From positions 120,577 to 184,576 of the forward strand of contig NZ_SMRP01000016.1 of the NCBI RefSeq assembly GCF_004353915.1: a stretch of 64,000 bases of DNA, given 5' to 3'. The notes under the pieces were generated by a model. That model was not told the origin of the DNA, did no database searches, and saw only the letters and a list, made by a program, of their open reading frames with translations. Both the position numbers and the translations under genes were made by a program. Of the stretch, positions 17,371 to 26,275 are shown in pieces (within the stretch, counting starts at the first letter, position 1; each line of letters starts with the position of its first letter). Origin of the DNA: Paraburkholderia silviterrae. GTDB taxonomy: Bacteria > Pseudomonadota > Gammaproteobacteria > Burkholderiales > Burkholderiaceae.

Positions 17371-18377
17371 GTCGTGCCGCCATTGTGCTGATGTCGATCG
17401 GCACGGCACTGTTCATTGCGCTGCTCGCATGGCAGGGTCTCGGCTCGGTCACGGGCGCGCTCGCAGTGGCAGGCTGGGGGCTCGCGCTGGTCGCTGCCTT
17501 CCACCTTGTGCCGCTCGCGCTCGATGCAGGTGCGATTGCCGTTCTGTTTCGCAAAAGCGACCAGGTCGGCCGGCGCGATGCGCTGCTCGCGCGCTGGAGC
17601 GGCGAGTCCGTGAACAGTCTGCTGCCGGCCGGGCAGATCGGCGGTCCGGTTGTCATGGTGCGGCAACTCGCGCAGCGTGGCGTGCCCATGCGCGACGCGG
17701 CGGCGGCCATCACTGTGAGCACGACGCTGCAGGCGCTCGCGCAGATCGTCTTCGCGGTGTCCGGCATCGCGCTCTTTTCCGTCTATGCCGCGAACGGCGC
17801 GCCGCGCGATCTCGGCGTTGCCGCGCTGATTGCGACCGGCGTGCTTGGCGCCCTCATCGGGCTTTTCTATGTCGCGCAGCGCCGCGGGCTGTTCGGCCGC
17901 GTGCTGCGTCTCGCCTCGAAGATATTCGGCAAGCGCGACTGGTCCTCGCTCACCTCGCGCGCCGACGCCGTCGACGCCGCCGTCAAGGCGCTCTATGCCG
18001 ATCGCGCCCGCGTGGTGGCCAGCTTCGTGCTGAGCTTCGTGGGCTGGCTCGTCGGCACGGTGGAAGTGTGGCTTGCGCTGCGCTTTCTCGGCCATCCCGT
18101 CGGCTGGGTCGATGCGTTGCTGCTGGAAAGCATCGGCCAGGCCATTCGCGGCGCGGCTTTTGCCATCCCCGGCTCGCTCGGCGTGCAGGAGGGCGGCTAT
18201 CTGCTGCTCGCGCCGCTCGTCGGCCTGCCGCCCGAGGCGGCACTCGCGCTCTCGCTCGCCAAGCGCGCGCGAGAGATCGTGCTCGGTCTGCCGGGCCTGC
18301 TGTATCTGCATATCAGCGAACGTAGCTGGCAACGCCGACGCGCGGTGCGCGTGCCTGCGGTCGAAGTTGCCGATTGA
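17367..18377 (+). CDS. HpnL/YbhN-like membrane protein (lysylphosphatidylglycerol-synthase TM domain family)
   Basis: A 336-residue polytopic membrane protein with about eight helices. It has GESVNSLLPAGQIGGPVVMVRQLAQRG and the late motif GSLGVQEGGYLLLAPLVGLPPEAALALSLAKRAREI, both typical of the UPF0104/HpnL family related to the flippase domain of MprF. The start is a GTG overlapping the upstream stop codon (GTGA). The longer open frame to the left is out-of-frame overlap with the oxygenase gene. The family is associated with moving or positioning polar lipids or hopanoids, so a flippase or transporter for this operon's product is inferred. Confidence 0.85.
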   Translation: MSRAAIVLMSIGTALFIALLAWQGLGSVTGALAVAGWGLALVAAFHLVPLALDAGAIAVLFRKSDQVGRRDALLARWSGESVNSLLPAGQIGGPVVMVRQLAQRGVPMRDAAAAITVSTTLQALAQIVFAVSGIALFSVYAANGAPRDLGVAALIATGVLGALIGLFYVAQRRGLFGRVLRLASKIFGKRDWSSLTSRADAVDAAVKALYADRARVVASFVLSFVGWLVGTVEVWLALRFLGHPVGWVDALLLESIGQAIRGAAFAIPGSLGVQEGGYLLLAPLVGLPPEAALALSLAKRAREIVLGLPGLLYLHISERSWQRRRAVRVPAVEVAD

Positions 18378-18398
18378 CCTTTTTCTCCCAAGGAACGC

Positions 18399-19178
18399 AT
18401 GCGCGCCATCATTCTCGCGGCAGGCCTCGGCCTGCGCCTTCAGCAACGCGCTGGAGAACAGTTTCCGAAATGTCTGCTGGAATTCGAGGGCGTGACGCTG
18501 CTCGAACGCCATTTGCAGATGCTCGAGTCGGCGGGCGTCACCGAAGTCGTGCTCGCGCTGGGCTTCCAGCCGGAGCTGGTCGAGGCCGAGCTCAAGCGCA
18601 TTGCCTGGCCGCATGAGGTCGAGGTGGTGCTCAATCCGCGCTTCGACCTGGGCAGCGTGCTCACGGTGCATCGCACGGCCGATGCGCTCACGCGTGGCGG
18701 CGACGTGCTGCTGATGGACGCGGACGTGCTCTATGACGAGCGCGTGTTCGCGCCGCTCGTGGCGGGCGAGGCGCCGGCCAATCGCCTGTTGATCGACCGC
18801 GACTTCGAGGCCGGCGACGAGCCCGTGAAGCTGTGCCTGCGCGATGGCGTGCCTGTCGAGCTGCGCAAGCAGCTTGCGGTCGGGCTGCAGTACGACACGA
18901 TCGGCGAATCGGTTGGCTTCTTCCGCCTGAACGAAACGACGGCGCGCCGCTTTGCGCAGATCGTCGAGGGCTATGTCGATACGGGGCGCGCAAACATGCC
19001 GCACGAAGAAGCACTGCGCGATTTGCTGCTCGAACGCGGCAGCGAGTTCGAAACCGCGGACGTGACTGGCGCGCCGTGGATCGAGATCGACTTCCCGAAC
19101 GACGTGACGCGCGCCACGGAACAGGTGCTCCCGCAATTGGCGCCGGTCGTGAGCCGCGTGAAGCAGACGGCGGTTTGA
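18399..19178 (+). CDS. Nucleotidyltransferase, probable CTP:phospho-alcohol cytidylyltransferase
   Basis: A 259-residue protein of the NTP-transferase (GT-A-like) fold. The start MRAIILAAGLGLRLQQR carries the nucleotide-binding loop with downstream K (FPKCLLEF), and LLMDADVLYD is the metal-binding segment. Its length and lack of a hexapeptide-repeat domain resemble LicC-type phosphocholine cytidylyltransferases and inositol-phosphate cytidylyltransferases more than GlmU or RfbA. It lies 21 bases after the HpnL-like gene in the operon whose first gene uses CDP-alcohols, so it probably supplies the CDP-activated head group. Which alcohol (choline, ethanolamine, inositol, glycerol or a phosphonate) cannot be read from the sequence. 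Confidence 0.82.
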   Translation: MRAIILAAGLGLRLQQRAGEQFPKCLLEFEGVTLLERHLQMLESAGVTEVVLALGFQPELVEAELKRIAWPHEVEVVLNPRFDLGSVLTVHRTADALTRGGDVLLMDADVLYDERVFAPLVAGEAPANRLLIDRDFEAGDEPVKLCLRDGVPVELRKQLAVGLQYDTIGESVGFFRLNETTARRFAQIVEGYVDTGRANMPHEEALRDLLLERGSEFETADVTGAPWIEIDFPNDVTRATEQVLPQLAPVVSRVKQTAV

Positions 19179-19397
19179 TGGTGCTCTGAGCCGCGGTTTT
19201 TGCTGCCGCTATGAGCGGGCCGTGAAGTCCGTTGCCGTGCGAGTGCGGTGGCGGGCTTCATGGCCCTTGTGCTTTTTGCGGCGCTCACCACGTATTTTTC
19301 CGCGTCGCTTCATCTGTTGCGGCCTCACCGTTTTCGGCAACACGGTGCCATAATGGCAGCTTTACGCCATCAGCCACGCTGACTGTCGTTCCTGCCC

Positions 19398-20801
19398 ATG
19401 CCCCTTGCTCTCGGCACTTTCATCGTTCCGCTCATCGTCGCGTGCTCGATGTTCATGGAGAACGTGGACGCGACGGTCATCGTCACATCGCTTCCCGCGA
19501 TGGCCCGCGATCTCGGCCAGAGTCCCATCACCCTTAAACTCGCCGTCACGAGCTACGTGATCGGGCTGGGTGTGTTCATTCCCATTTGCGGCTGGGTGGC
19601 CGATCGCTTCGGCTCGCGCAACGTGTTTCGCACCGCCATCGGCATCTTCATGGCGGGCTCGCTGCTGTGCGCCGCGTCCAGGTCGCTCGAAATGTTCGTG
19701 GCCGCGCGCTTCGTGCAAGGTATCGGCGGCGCGATGATGGTGCCGGTGGGCCGCATCATCATCTTTCGCTCGCTGCCCAAGTCGGACTTCATTCGCGCGG
19801 TCAACTATCTGACCGTGCCGGCCTTGCTCGGCCCGGTGATGGGGCCGCCGCTCGGCGGCTTCATCACGACGTATCTGCACTGGCGGCTGATTTTCTTCGT
19901 CAATATTCCGATTGGCGTGCTCGGCATCTGGCTCGCGAACCGGCATATCGCGAACATGCACGAGGAGCATCCGGGACCGCTCGACTGGTTCGGCTTCATC
20001 CTCTCCGCGGGCGGCGCTTCGCTCTTCATGCTCGGGCTGTCGTTCGTGGGCGGCGAGCTGGTTTCCAATGGGAAAGCCGTGACGATGTGCACGGTGGGCG
20101 CGCTCTTGCTCGCTGGGTACTGGCTCTACGCGCAGCGCGCCGCACGGCCCGTTCTCGATCTGAAATTTTTGCGCATCCCGAGTTTCAATGCGAGTGTGGC
20201 GGGCGGGGCGCTGTTTCGCATCGGACTCGGAGCCGTGCCGTTCCTGCTGCCGCTCTCGCTGCAGGAAGGGCTCGGCATGACGGCGTTCGTTTCGGGCGCA
20301 ATCACTTGCGCTTCGGCATTCGGCTCGATCTTCATGAAGTCCATCGTTTCGCACGTGCTCGGCCGCTTCGGCTTTCGCCGCACCCTGATCGTCAACGCCG
20401 CGCTGGCGGGCGCGTCCATCGCCGTATACGGGCTGTTCACGCCAGGCACGCCAATATGGCTCATCTGGCTCGTGGTGCTGTTGGGCGGCGTGTTTCCTTC
20501 GCTGCAGTTCAGCGGGCTGAACTCGCTCGCATACGCCGATATTCCCACCAAAGACATTGGACGCGCGACGAGCGTCGCGAGCGTGATCCAGCAGGTTTCG
20601 CTGGGGCTCGGCGTGACCATCGCAGGGATCGTGCTGCAAGTTTCGCATCGGATACAGGGGCATTCGACCATTGTGTGGTCGGACTTCTGGCCTGCGTTCT
20701 TCGTCGTGGCACTTTTCTCCGTGGCCTCGATTCCGGTGACGATGCGTCTGCCCGCCAATGCAGGCGAGGAAATTGCGCGTGGGCGGCGCGGCCCCAACTG
20801 A
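19398..20801 (+). CDS. DHA2-family MFS multidrug efflux transporter
   Basis: A 467-residue inner-membrane drug:proton antiporter with 14 predicted helices. Helix 1 carries FMENVDATVIVTSLPAMARDLG, the DHA2 motif D1; motif A (GWVADRFGSRNVF) follows, and GGAMMVPVGR and GPVMGPPLGGFIT are motif C-like. It is a paralogue of the minus-strand transporter at 28466-29905, with clearly similar helices 1-5. It may be co-transcribed with the phospholipid operon upstream (220-base gap), though an independent promoter is more likely. Substrate unknown. Confidence 0.9.
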   Translation: MPLALGTFIVPLIVACSMFMENVDATVIVTSLPAMARDLGQSPITLKLAVTSYVIGLGVFIPICGWVADRFGSRNVFRTAIGIFMAGSLLCAASRSLEMFVAARFVQGIGGAMMVPVGRIIIFRSLPKSDFIRAVNYLTVPALLGPVMGPPLGGFITTYLHWRLIFFVNIPIGVLGIWLANRHIANMHEEHPGPLDWFGFILSAGGASLFMLGLSFVGGELVSNGKAVTMCTVGALLLAGYWLYAQRAARPVLDLKFLRIPSFNASVAGGALFRIGLGAVPFLLPLSLQEGLGMTAFVSGAITCASAFGSIFMKSIVSHVLGRFGFRRTLIVNAALAGASIAVYGLFTPGTPIWLIWLVVLLGGVFPSLQFSGLNSLAYADIPTKDIGRATSVASVIQQVSLGLGVTIAGIVLQVSHRIQGHSTIVWSDFWPAFFVVALFSVASIPVTMRLPANAGEEIARGRRGPN

Positions 20802-20820
20802 TCTGCCCGTGCATTTCGCT

Positions 20821-20868
20821 TGCGCTTGTCTTGTGCTTGTCTTGTGCTTGTCTTGTGCTTGTCTTGTG
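20821..20868 (+). repeat. 11-bp tandem repeat, about 4.4 copies
   Basis: The unit TGTGCTTGTCT repeats with period 11 immediately after the MFS stop codon. The first copy differs by one base (TGCG...) and the last is partial. Contraction or expansion would not alter the protein. Confidence 0.9.
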
Positions 20869-20892
20869 AAAGGTATCGGCGGCAGGCTTGAT

Positions 20893-20906
20893 CGCAAACG
20901 TTTGCG
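20893..20906. promoter_or_regulatory. PurR/LacI-type palindromic operator before ggt
   Basis: CGCAAACGTTTGCG is a perfect 14-bp palindrome matching the core of PurR/LacI-family operators (GCAAACGTTTGC). It lies between a TTGATC (20888) and a TATAAG (20915) promoter-like element, about 95 bases before the ggt start. No LacI-family gene is in the window. Confidence 0.55.
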
Positions 20907-21000
20907 TCGCGTGCTATAAGCGCAATAACCCGGCTGAAAGTCGATTGAAATGCCGGGTTGCAAGCGGGTGCTCGATGAACCGAATCATGGAGGTCACTGA

Positions 21001-22767
21001 ATGAAGCTGGTCAATAGAACGAAAATTTCCGCCGTTGCTTTCGCAATCGTTTCGCTTTCCACGCTGTCCGCGGGCTTTCTCGAAGCCACGCCCGCATTCG
21101 CGAAGGACACGCAGCAACGTCCCGCAATCCTGAACGCATCGGCAGTTGCCGTGGCCGACAAATTTGCTGCCGACGCCGCCGAGCAGATCTTCAAGGAAGG
21201 CGGCAATGCCGTCGATGCGGCGGTTGCCATCGCCTTCTCATTGGCCGTTACGTATCCCGAAGCCGGCAACATTGGCGGTGGCGGCTTCATGACGCTGTAT
21301 GTGAACGGCAAGCCGTACTTCCTCGACTATCGCGAGCGCGCGCCGCTGGCCGCCACGCGCAACATGTACCTCGACGACAAGGGCAACGTGATCGAGGGCA
21401 AGAGCCTCTACGGTTACGACGCCGCGGGCGTGCCGGGCACCGTCGAGGGCATGTGGGCGGCCCAGCGCCGCTTCGGCAAGCTGCAATGGAAGCAGGTGCT
21501 GCAGCCCGCGATCAAGTACGCGCGCGACGGCTTCGTCGTCGACGAGCAACTTGCGAAGCGCCGCGCGGAAGCGTCGAAGGAATTCGGCGGCAAGACCAAT
21601 TTCGACCAGTACTTCGGCGACATGAAGGAGGGCGCGACGTTCAAGCAGCCCGATCTCGCCAATGTGCTGACGCGCATCGCGAACCAGGGCGCGAAGGACT
21701 TCTACGACGGCAAGACCGCCGACCTGATCGCGACGGCGATGAAGGGCAACGGCCTCATTACGAAGCGCGATCTGCAGGAGTACAAGGCAGTCTGGCGCCA
21801 GCCGGTGGAGGCCAGCTGGAACGGCTATGAGGTGATCACCGCGCCGCCGCCGAGCTCGGGCGGCGTGGGCCTCGTGCAGCTGCTCAAGATGAAGGCGATG
21901 CTCGCGCCGCAGTTCAAGGACGTGTCGCTGAATTCGCCGCAATACATCCATCTGATCGCAGAGATCGAAAAGCGCGTATTCGCCGACCGTGCACAGTATC
22001 TCGGCGACCCCGACTTCTACAAGGTGCCGGTCGAGCAGCTCACCGACGACGCCTATCTTGCCAAACGCGCCGGCGAAGTGGAACCCGTGAAGCTGTCGGA
22101 TACGAAGAGCGTGCAGCCCGGCCTCGGCACTTCGATGCCGCAGATGGCGGACACGGCGCACGGCAACAAGATGCCCGAGAAGGCCGAGACGACGCACTTC
22201 TCGGTGGTCGACAAGTGGGGTAACGCCGTTTCGAACACCTATACGATCAACGGTTACTTCGGCTCGGGCGTCGTAGTGCCGGGCGCGGGCATCGTGCTGA
22301 ACGACGAAATGGACGACTTCTCGTCCAAGCCCGGCGTGCCGAACATGTTCGGTGTGGTCGGCAGCGATGCAAATGCGATTGCGCCAAAGAAGCGTCCGCT
22401 CTCGTCGATGACGCCCACGATCCTCACGAAGGACGGCAAGGTGGCGCTCGTGATCGGCACGCCTGGCGGCTCGCGCATCTTTACGTCGATCTTCCAGGTC
22501 ATCAACAACATCTACGACTTCAAGATGCCGCTGAAGGACGCGGTTGCCGCGATGCGCTTCCACCATCAACTGCTGCCGCCCAATACGATTTTCTGGGAGC
22601 CGTACCAACCGATCGATGGCGATCTCGCGAGGCAGGTCGAGGCCAGGGGCTATGTGCTCAAGGGCCAGGAGTTCAGCGGCGACATTCAGGCGATCCGTAT
22701 CGACGGCGACACGCCGGAGGCGGCGGCCGATCCGCGCGGACGTGGCGTGACGCGCGTGATGCAGTGA
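21001..22767 (+). CDS. ggt: Periplasmic gamma-glutamyltranspeptidase
   Basis: A 588-residue Ntn-hydrolase that cleaves gamma-glutamyl bonds of glutathione and related compounds in the periplasm. It has a Sec signal peptide ending PAFA|KD. The self-processing site is T397 in AETTHFSVVDKWGNAVS, which becomes the N-terminal nucleophile of the small subunit. Other family features are GGNAVDAAVAIAFSLAVTYPEAGNIGGGGF with YRERAP, SNTYTIN, the SSMTPTI loop and the GTPGGSRI segment. The ATG at 21001 is preceded by an AGG-type site (ATGGAGGTC). The PurR/LacI-like box upstream hints at repression linked to nitrogen or purine status. Confidence 0.95.
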   Translation: MKLVNRTKISAVAFAIVSLSTLSAGFLEATPAFAKDTQQRPAILNASAVAVADKFAADAAEQIFKEGGNAVDAAVAIAFSLAVTYPEAGNIGGGGFMTLYVNGKPYFLDYRERAPLAATRNMYLDDKGNVIEGKSLYGYDAAGVPGTVEGMWAAQRRFGKLQWKQVLQPAIKYARDGFVVDEQLAKRRAEASKEFGGKTNFDQYFGDMKEGATFKQPDLANVLTRIANQGAKDFYDGKTADLIATAMKGNGLITKRDLQEYKAVWRQPVEASWNGYEVITAPPPSSGGVGLVQLLKMKAMLAPQFKDVSLNSPQYIHLIAEIEKRVFADRAQYLGDPDFYKVPVEQLTDDAYLAKRAGEVEPVKLSDTKSVQPGLGTSMPQMADTAHGNKMPEKAETTHFSVVDKWGNAVSNTYTINGYFGSGVVVPGAGIVLNDEMDDFSSKPGVPNMFGVVGSDANAIAPKKRPLSSMTPTILTKDGKVALVIGTPGGSRIFTSIFQVINNIYDFKMPLKDAVAAMRFHHQLLPPNTIFWEPYQPIDGDLARQVEARGYVLKGQEFSGDIQAIRIDGDTPEAAADPRGRGVTRVMQ

Positions 22768-23216
22768 CCTGAGATGCACGCGTCGGTAGAGTTTGCCGGC
22801 GCGTTGCGCTTCAATGTTGCGAATCGGGTTGCCGATGAGAAAAAAATGCCGATCCAGTTTTCCCAAATTTGGGTCGGCGCGCGGCGCTTCGGGCGCATGC
22901 GTATAAAGCTCGCATCCGATGAACGTTTGCTGGCGTTTTGTCCTCTTTATTGAGGACTCGGCGACCTGGATCGTCGCGTAGTATGCAAATTCCGGCGGCG
23001 TGAAAACCCAGCCGGCGTGTGTTTTCCTGGGCGGCCATGGCCGCCCGTTTTTCTTTTCGGGCCTCGTTCATGTGCTCGCGGGTTTTCTTGAATGGGTTGG
23101 GCACGCCAACTGCGATCTAATGTTGACGGCTGCCCCGATGTCTGCGCACGCAACGGCAACGGGCCCGACCCGGAGGCGACACAAGCGCTTTTCAACCATG
23201 ATCCATCACGCCGCGC
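22768..23216 (+). other. Intergenic region with downstream terminator, possible small RNA
   Basis: About 450 bases between ggt and the LuxR gene. No reading frame is convincing. A strong terminator sits at 23029-23057, about 260 bases beyond ggt, so this is either a long 3' UTR or a separate short transcript starting within the A/T-rich stretch around 22840-22960. Not resolved. Confidence 0.35.
23029..23057 (+). terminator. Intrinsic terminator
   Basis: GGGCGGCCATGGCCGCCC (23029-23046) is a perfect 18-bp palindrome followed by G and the T-rich tract TTTTTCTTTT. Confidence 0.8.
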
Positions 23217-24005
23217 ATGCAACTCACAAGCCGCGAACTGGCGTTGCTCGCTGACGTCTTCAAGCCGCTGGCCGACCGCACCTTGCCGGAGGACGTCCTG
23301 CGGCTCGAAGTGGGGCGGCGCATGCTCGATCTGCTGCGCGCGGACTATATGGGGTCCTACGTCTGGGATGCCGTGCAGGGAGCGTTCGTGCATCGCGTGG
23401 CCGTCAACATGTCCGCGGACAATCTCGGCGATTACGAACGCTATTTCCAGTATTGCGATCCACTCATGCCGTCATTGCAGAACCGTCGTGAGGCGGTGCG
23501 CGTGACCGACGTGGTGCCGCACGACGTGCTCGCGAGCACCGAGTTCTTCAATGATTTCCTGCGCCGCGACGGCCTGTACTGGGGCTTGAACCTGTTCGTC
23601 TGGGACGGCGACGAGAACATCGGCGATTTGCGGATCTGGCGCGGCAAGCACCGGGAGAATTTTTCCGATCATGAACTTGCCTTGCTCGAACTGATCCGGC
23701 CGGCCTTCACCGTGGCATTGGCACGCTCGCGCCGTGAAGCCGGCATGACGAAGGCGCCTGAAGCGCCCGTGGAGGTCACGCCGGAGGAGATGGTGCAATC
23801 TGGAGACGATCTGCTCGGGCGTCTCACGCCTCGCGAGCGCGAGGTGGTCGTGCTCGCGGCCGAGGGGCTGCTGGACAAGGAGATCGCGCAGCGGCTCGGC
23901 ATTTCCTATACGACCGTGCGTACGCACCTCGATCGTTCGTTTCAGAAACTCGGCATCAACAATCGTTCGCGGCTCGCGCGGCTGCTGCAGTTGTCGCGGC
24001 GCTGA
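23217..24005 (+). CDS. LuxR-family transcriptional regulator
   Basis: A 262-residue regulator. The C-terminal LuxR helix-turn-helix occupies about residues 200-260 (LGRLTPREREVVVLAAEGLL, DKEIAQRLGISYTTVRTHLD, then RSFQKLGINNRSRLARLL). The N-terminal 180 residues look like a divergent sensory domain without an acyl-homoserine-lactone signature or receiver Asp. It is convergent with the DUF2783/flavin hydroxylase pair, and a second LuxR protein lies upstream of that pair, so both may control it. The ribosome-binding site is weak. Confidence 0.85.
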   Translation: MQLTSRELALLADVFKPLADRTLPEDVLRLEVGRRMLDLLRADYMGSYVWDAVQGAFVHRVAVNMSADNLGDYERYFQYCDPLMPSLQNRREAVRVTDVVPHDVLASTEFFNDFLRRDGLYWGLNLFVWDGDENIGDLRIWRGKHRENFSDHELALLELIRPAFTVALARSRREAGMTKAPEAPVEVTPEEMVQSGDDLLGRLTPREREVVVLAAEGLLDKEIAQRLGISYTTVRTHLDRSFQKLGINNRSRLARLLQLSRR

Positions 24006-24076
24006 GCGAGCCGGCGCGTTGCGTATCGGAAACGCAACGCGCCTGGGCTCGCCGGGGATTGCGTTCTTTTTGTGCC

Positions 24077-24262
24077 TTATTGCGGCATCGACATGCCCTC
24101 GCGGGCCGCGTCGATCAGGCCGAGCGAGGTCTCGGCGTTGCCGATCCGCTCCACCGCGAGCAGCGCGAAGCGCGCGAGGAAGAGCGGGGCGTTGGCCTCG
24201 CCAAGCTCGGTCATGGTCTTGCACAGCCGTGTGTAGACCATGTCGAGTTCACTGTCGGTCAT
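24077..24262 (-). CDS. DUF2783 protein, partner of aromatic flavin hydroxylase
   Basis: A 61-residue helical protein (MTDSELDMVYTRLCKTMTEL...) that matches the small DUF2783 family, whose genes are typically found beside MhpA-like aromatic-ring hydroxylases. It follows the hydroxylase gene by 51 bases on the same strand, as expected. The ATG at 24262 has a GGAG site; an upstream start would add 15 unrelated residues. Function unknown; an accessory role for the hydroxylase is inferred from neighbourhood. Confidence 0.72.
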   Translation of the reverse strand: MTDSELDMVYTRLCKTMTELGEANAPLFLARFALLAVERIGNAETSLGLIDAAREGMSMPQ

Positions 24263-24313
24263 GACGTTCTCCAGTCCTGGTTGCATCGTTTTCGGTGGTG
24301 TGGGCAACGTGCC

Positions 24314-26017
24314 TCAGGCACGCAATGCGTGATCGAGCGCGTCCAGCGCGCGTTGCGCCAGCGTGTCGCCGGCGCCTTGCCAGCGGCCGAGCACGTGACC
24401 GTCGGGGCGCACGAGATAGAGCGTGTCCGCCGCGGCGCCGTATATCGGGAAGAGCCGGCCCGTGTGGTCCCAGCCGCATCGGCGCGTCACGTCGGCGGGC
24501 TCGTGCTGCGTGAGCGGCACGAGCCTGAACGGCACGTCGCGCGAGGCGAATGCCGCATCGAGCGCGTCGACGGCGGGTGGCACCGCGCCGTTTGCGCTGA
24601 AATAGAGCGCCGTAAAGCATGGTCCGACGAGATCGGTCAGATAGCCCTCGCTCATTGAGCCACGGTCGAAGATCGACAATGGGCATTCGGGCAGCACCGC
24701 GCCGGGCGCCGGGCCGCTGGCGAGCGTATCGGAAACCGCGTTCAGCGGCGAAGCCGTATAGGCAATCGCCGAGGTCTGACGCGGGTTGATGAGCGAGCGC
24801 ACGCCTGGATGCGCGAGCGCGAGGCTCAGCACCGCGGTGCGCATCAGCTCGAATGCGAACGAGGGAGGCGCCATGAATTCGGTGCTCTTCGTGCCGTAGC
24901 TCAGGTTCTCGTGCGTCGCGAATACGCGCTCGTCGGAGTAACTGTCGAGCAACCGCGCGCTTGCGCGCCCTTGCACCACCCAGGCGAGTTTCCACGCGAG
25001 GTTGTCGGCGTCGTCGATGCCCGAATTCGCGCCGCGCACGCCGAAGATCGGCACGAGGTGCGCCGCGTCGCCCGCGAACAGCACGCGGCCGTGGCGATAG
25101 CGTTCGAGCGTGAGGGCGTTGGCCTTGTAGATCGTGATCCAGATGGGCGACCACGGCGCGGTCTCGCCCATCATGTCCAGCAGGCTTTGCACGCGGGGCA
25201 TCACGTTTTCGGGCTTGACGGCCTCTTCGGCGTCCTCGCCGTCGCGTAGCTGATAGTCGATGCGCCAGACGTTGTCGGGCTGCTTGTGCACGAGCACGGT
25301 CGAGCCCGGGTTCGAGGCCGGGTCGAAGTAGGCGAGGCGCTCGGTGGGGCGCGCACTGTCGAGCAGGATGTCGACGATCACGTAGCGGCCCTCGTAGCTC
25401 GTTCCGGTGAGCTTCAGGCCCAGCGCGTCGCGAACCGTGCTGCGCCCGCCGTCCGCGGCGACGAGCCAGTCGGTCCGGACCTCGTAATCACCTGCGGGCG
25501 TTGCGAGCGTAAGCGTTGCGCCGTGCGCGTCCTGCTGCACGGCCGTCACGCGGGTGCGCCAGCGAATCTCGATCAGGTCGGCATGCCGCTCGGCCGCGTC
25601 TAGCAGGAACTGCTCGATGTGGTACTGGGCGAGGTTGACCATCGGCGGCAGCTTCTGGTTTTCGTCCTGCGGCATCGTGAAGTGCAGGACCTCGTCGTTG
25701 CGATAGAAGCTGCGTCCGCCCGTCCACGGCAGGCCCTTCGCGAGAAAGCCGTCGAGCGCGCCGAGACGCTCGATGATCTCGAGGCTGCGGCGTGAAATGC
25801 AGATCGCGCGGCTGCCGTAGCAGACCGATTCGTCGGCCTCGATCAGCACCGAGCGCACGCCGTGCTTCGCGAGTCCCAGCGCAATGGCGAAGCCGACCGG
25901 GCCGCCGCCGACGATCATCACGGGATGGCGCGCTTGTTCGCGGCCGTCGACGAGCTCGGGCAGGCGGGCGTCGTAGTGCCTCGCCTCGAACGGATAGGGC
26001 TTGAATTCGGTGTTCAT
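24314..26017 (-). CDS. FAD-dependent aromatic-ring monooxygenase (MhpA/PHBH class A)
   Basis: A 567-residue group A flavoprotein. It has the GxGxxG FAD site (HPVMIVGGGPVGFAIALGLA, residues about 30-50), the DG motif (WLVAADGGRSTVRDALG) and the second FAD-binding GD motif (RVLFAGDAAHLVPIFGVRGANSGI). A thioredoxin-like C-terminal domain of about 160 residues ends in LYLVRPDGHVLGRW, as in phenol and 3-(3-hydroxyphenyl)propionate hydroxylases. It would hydroxylate a phenolic acid using NAD(P)H and O2. No ring-cleavage dioxygenase is adjacent, so its pathway continues elsewhere and the substrate is unknown. The ATG at 26017 gives a normal N-terminus. Confidence 0.88.
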   Translation of the reverse strand: MNTEFKPYPFEARHYDARLPELVDGREQARHPVMIVGGGPVGFAIALGLAKHGVRSVLIEADESVCYGSRAICISRRSLEIIERLGALDGFLAKGLPWTGGRSFYRNDEVLHFTMPQDENQKLPPMVNLAQYHIEQFLLDAAERHADLIEIRWRTRVTAVQQDAHGATLTLATPAGDYEVRTDWLVAADGGRSTVRDALGLKLTGTSYEGRYVIVDILLDSARPTERLAYFDPASNPGSTVLVHKQPDNVWRIDYQLRDGEDAEEAVKPENVMPRVQSLLDMMGETAPWSPIWITIYKANALTLERYRHGRVLFAGDAAHLVPIFGVRGANSGIDDADNLAWKLAWVVQGRASARLLDSYSDERVFATHENLSYGTKSTEFMAPPSFAFELMRTAVLSLALAHPGVRSLINPRQTSAIAYTASPLNAVSDTLASGPAPGAVLPECPLSIFDRGSMSEGYLTDLVGPCFTALYFSANGAVPPAVDALDAAFASRDVPFRLVPLTQHEPADVTRRCGWDHTGRLFPIYGAAADTLYLVRPDGHVLGRWQGAGDTLAQRALDALDHALRA

Positions 26018-26047
26018 GGTGCGGCGCGTCCGTGCGTGGCGGGGCCG

Positions 26048-26104
26048 TTGCCGATCGGGGAATGGGCGAAACGAGGCATGAGGGAAGACGACTCCGATTG
26101 GAAA
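26048..26104. promoter_or_regulatory. Degenerate operator pair upstream of the flavin hydroxylase
   Basis: CCGATCGG at 26051-26058 (flanked by TTG and GGAA) and CTCCGATTGGAAA at 26092-26104 are related to the TTTCCGATNGGAAA motif and are centred about 43 bases apart, just upstream of the start at 26017. The matches are weaker than those near 9539 and 30055. Confidence 0.35.
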
Positions 26105-26275
26105 TTTTTTCTCGCGCACCGTAAAAGGTGCGCCGCGCGGGGCCGCCGCGCTATCGGGGCCCGGCGCAAGGCCGGCCGCGATGCATGCAGTATGGAGCGA
26201 GGCAGGCGCGGCGCTGTCCTCATTTTGGGTACAGCGTGCCGGCAGGCGCCGCGGACGCAGCGCGCGGTGACGCGT

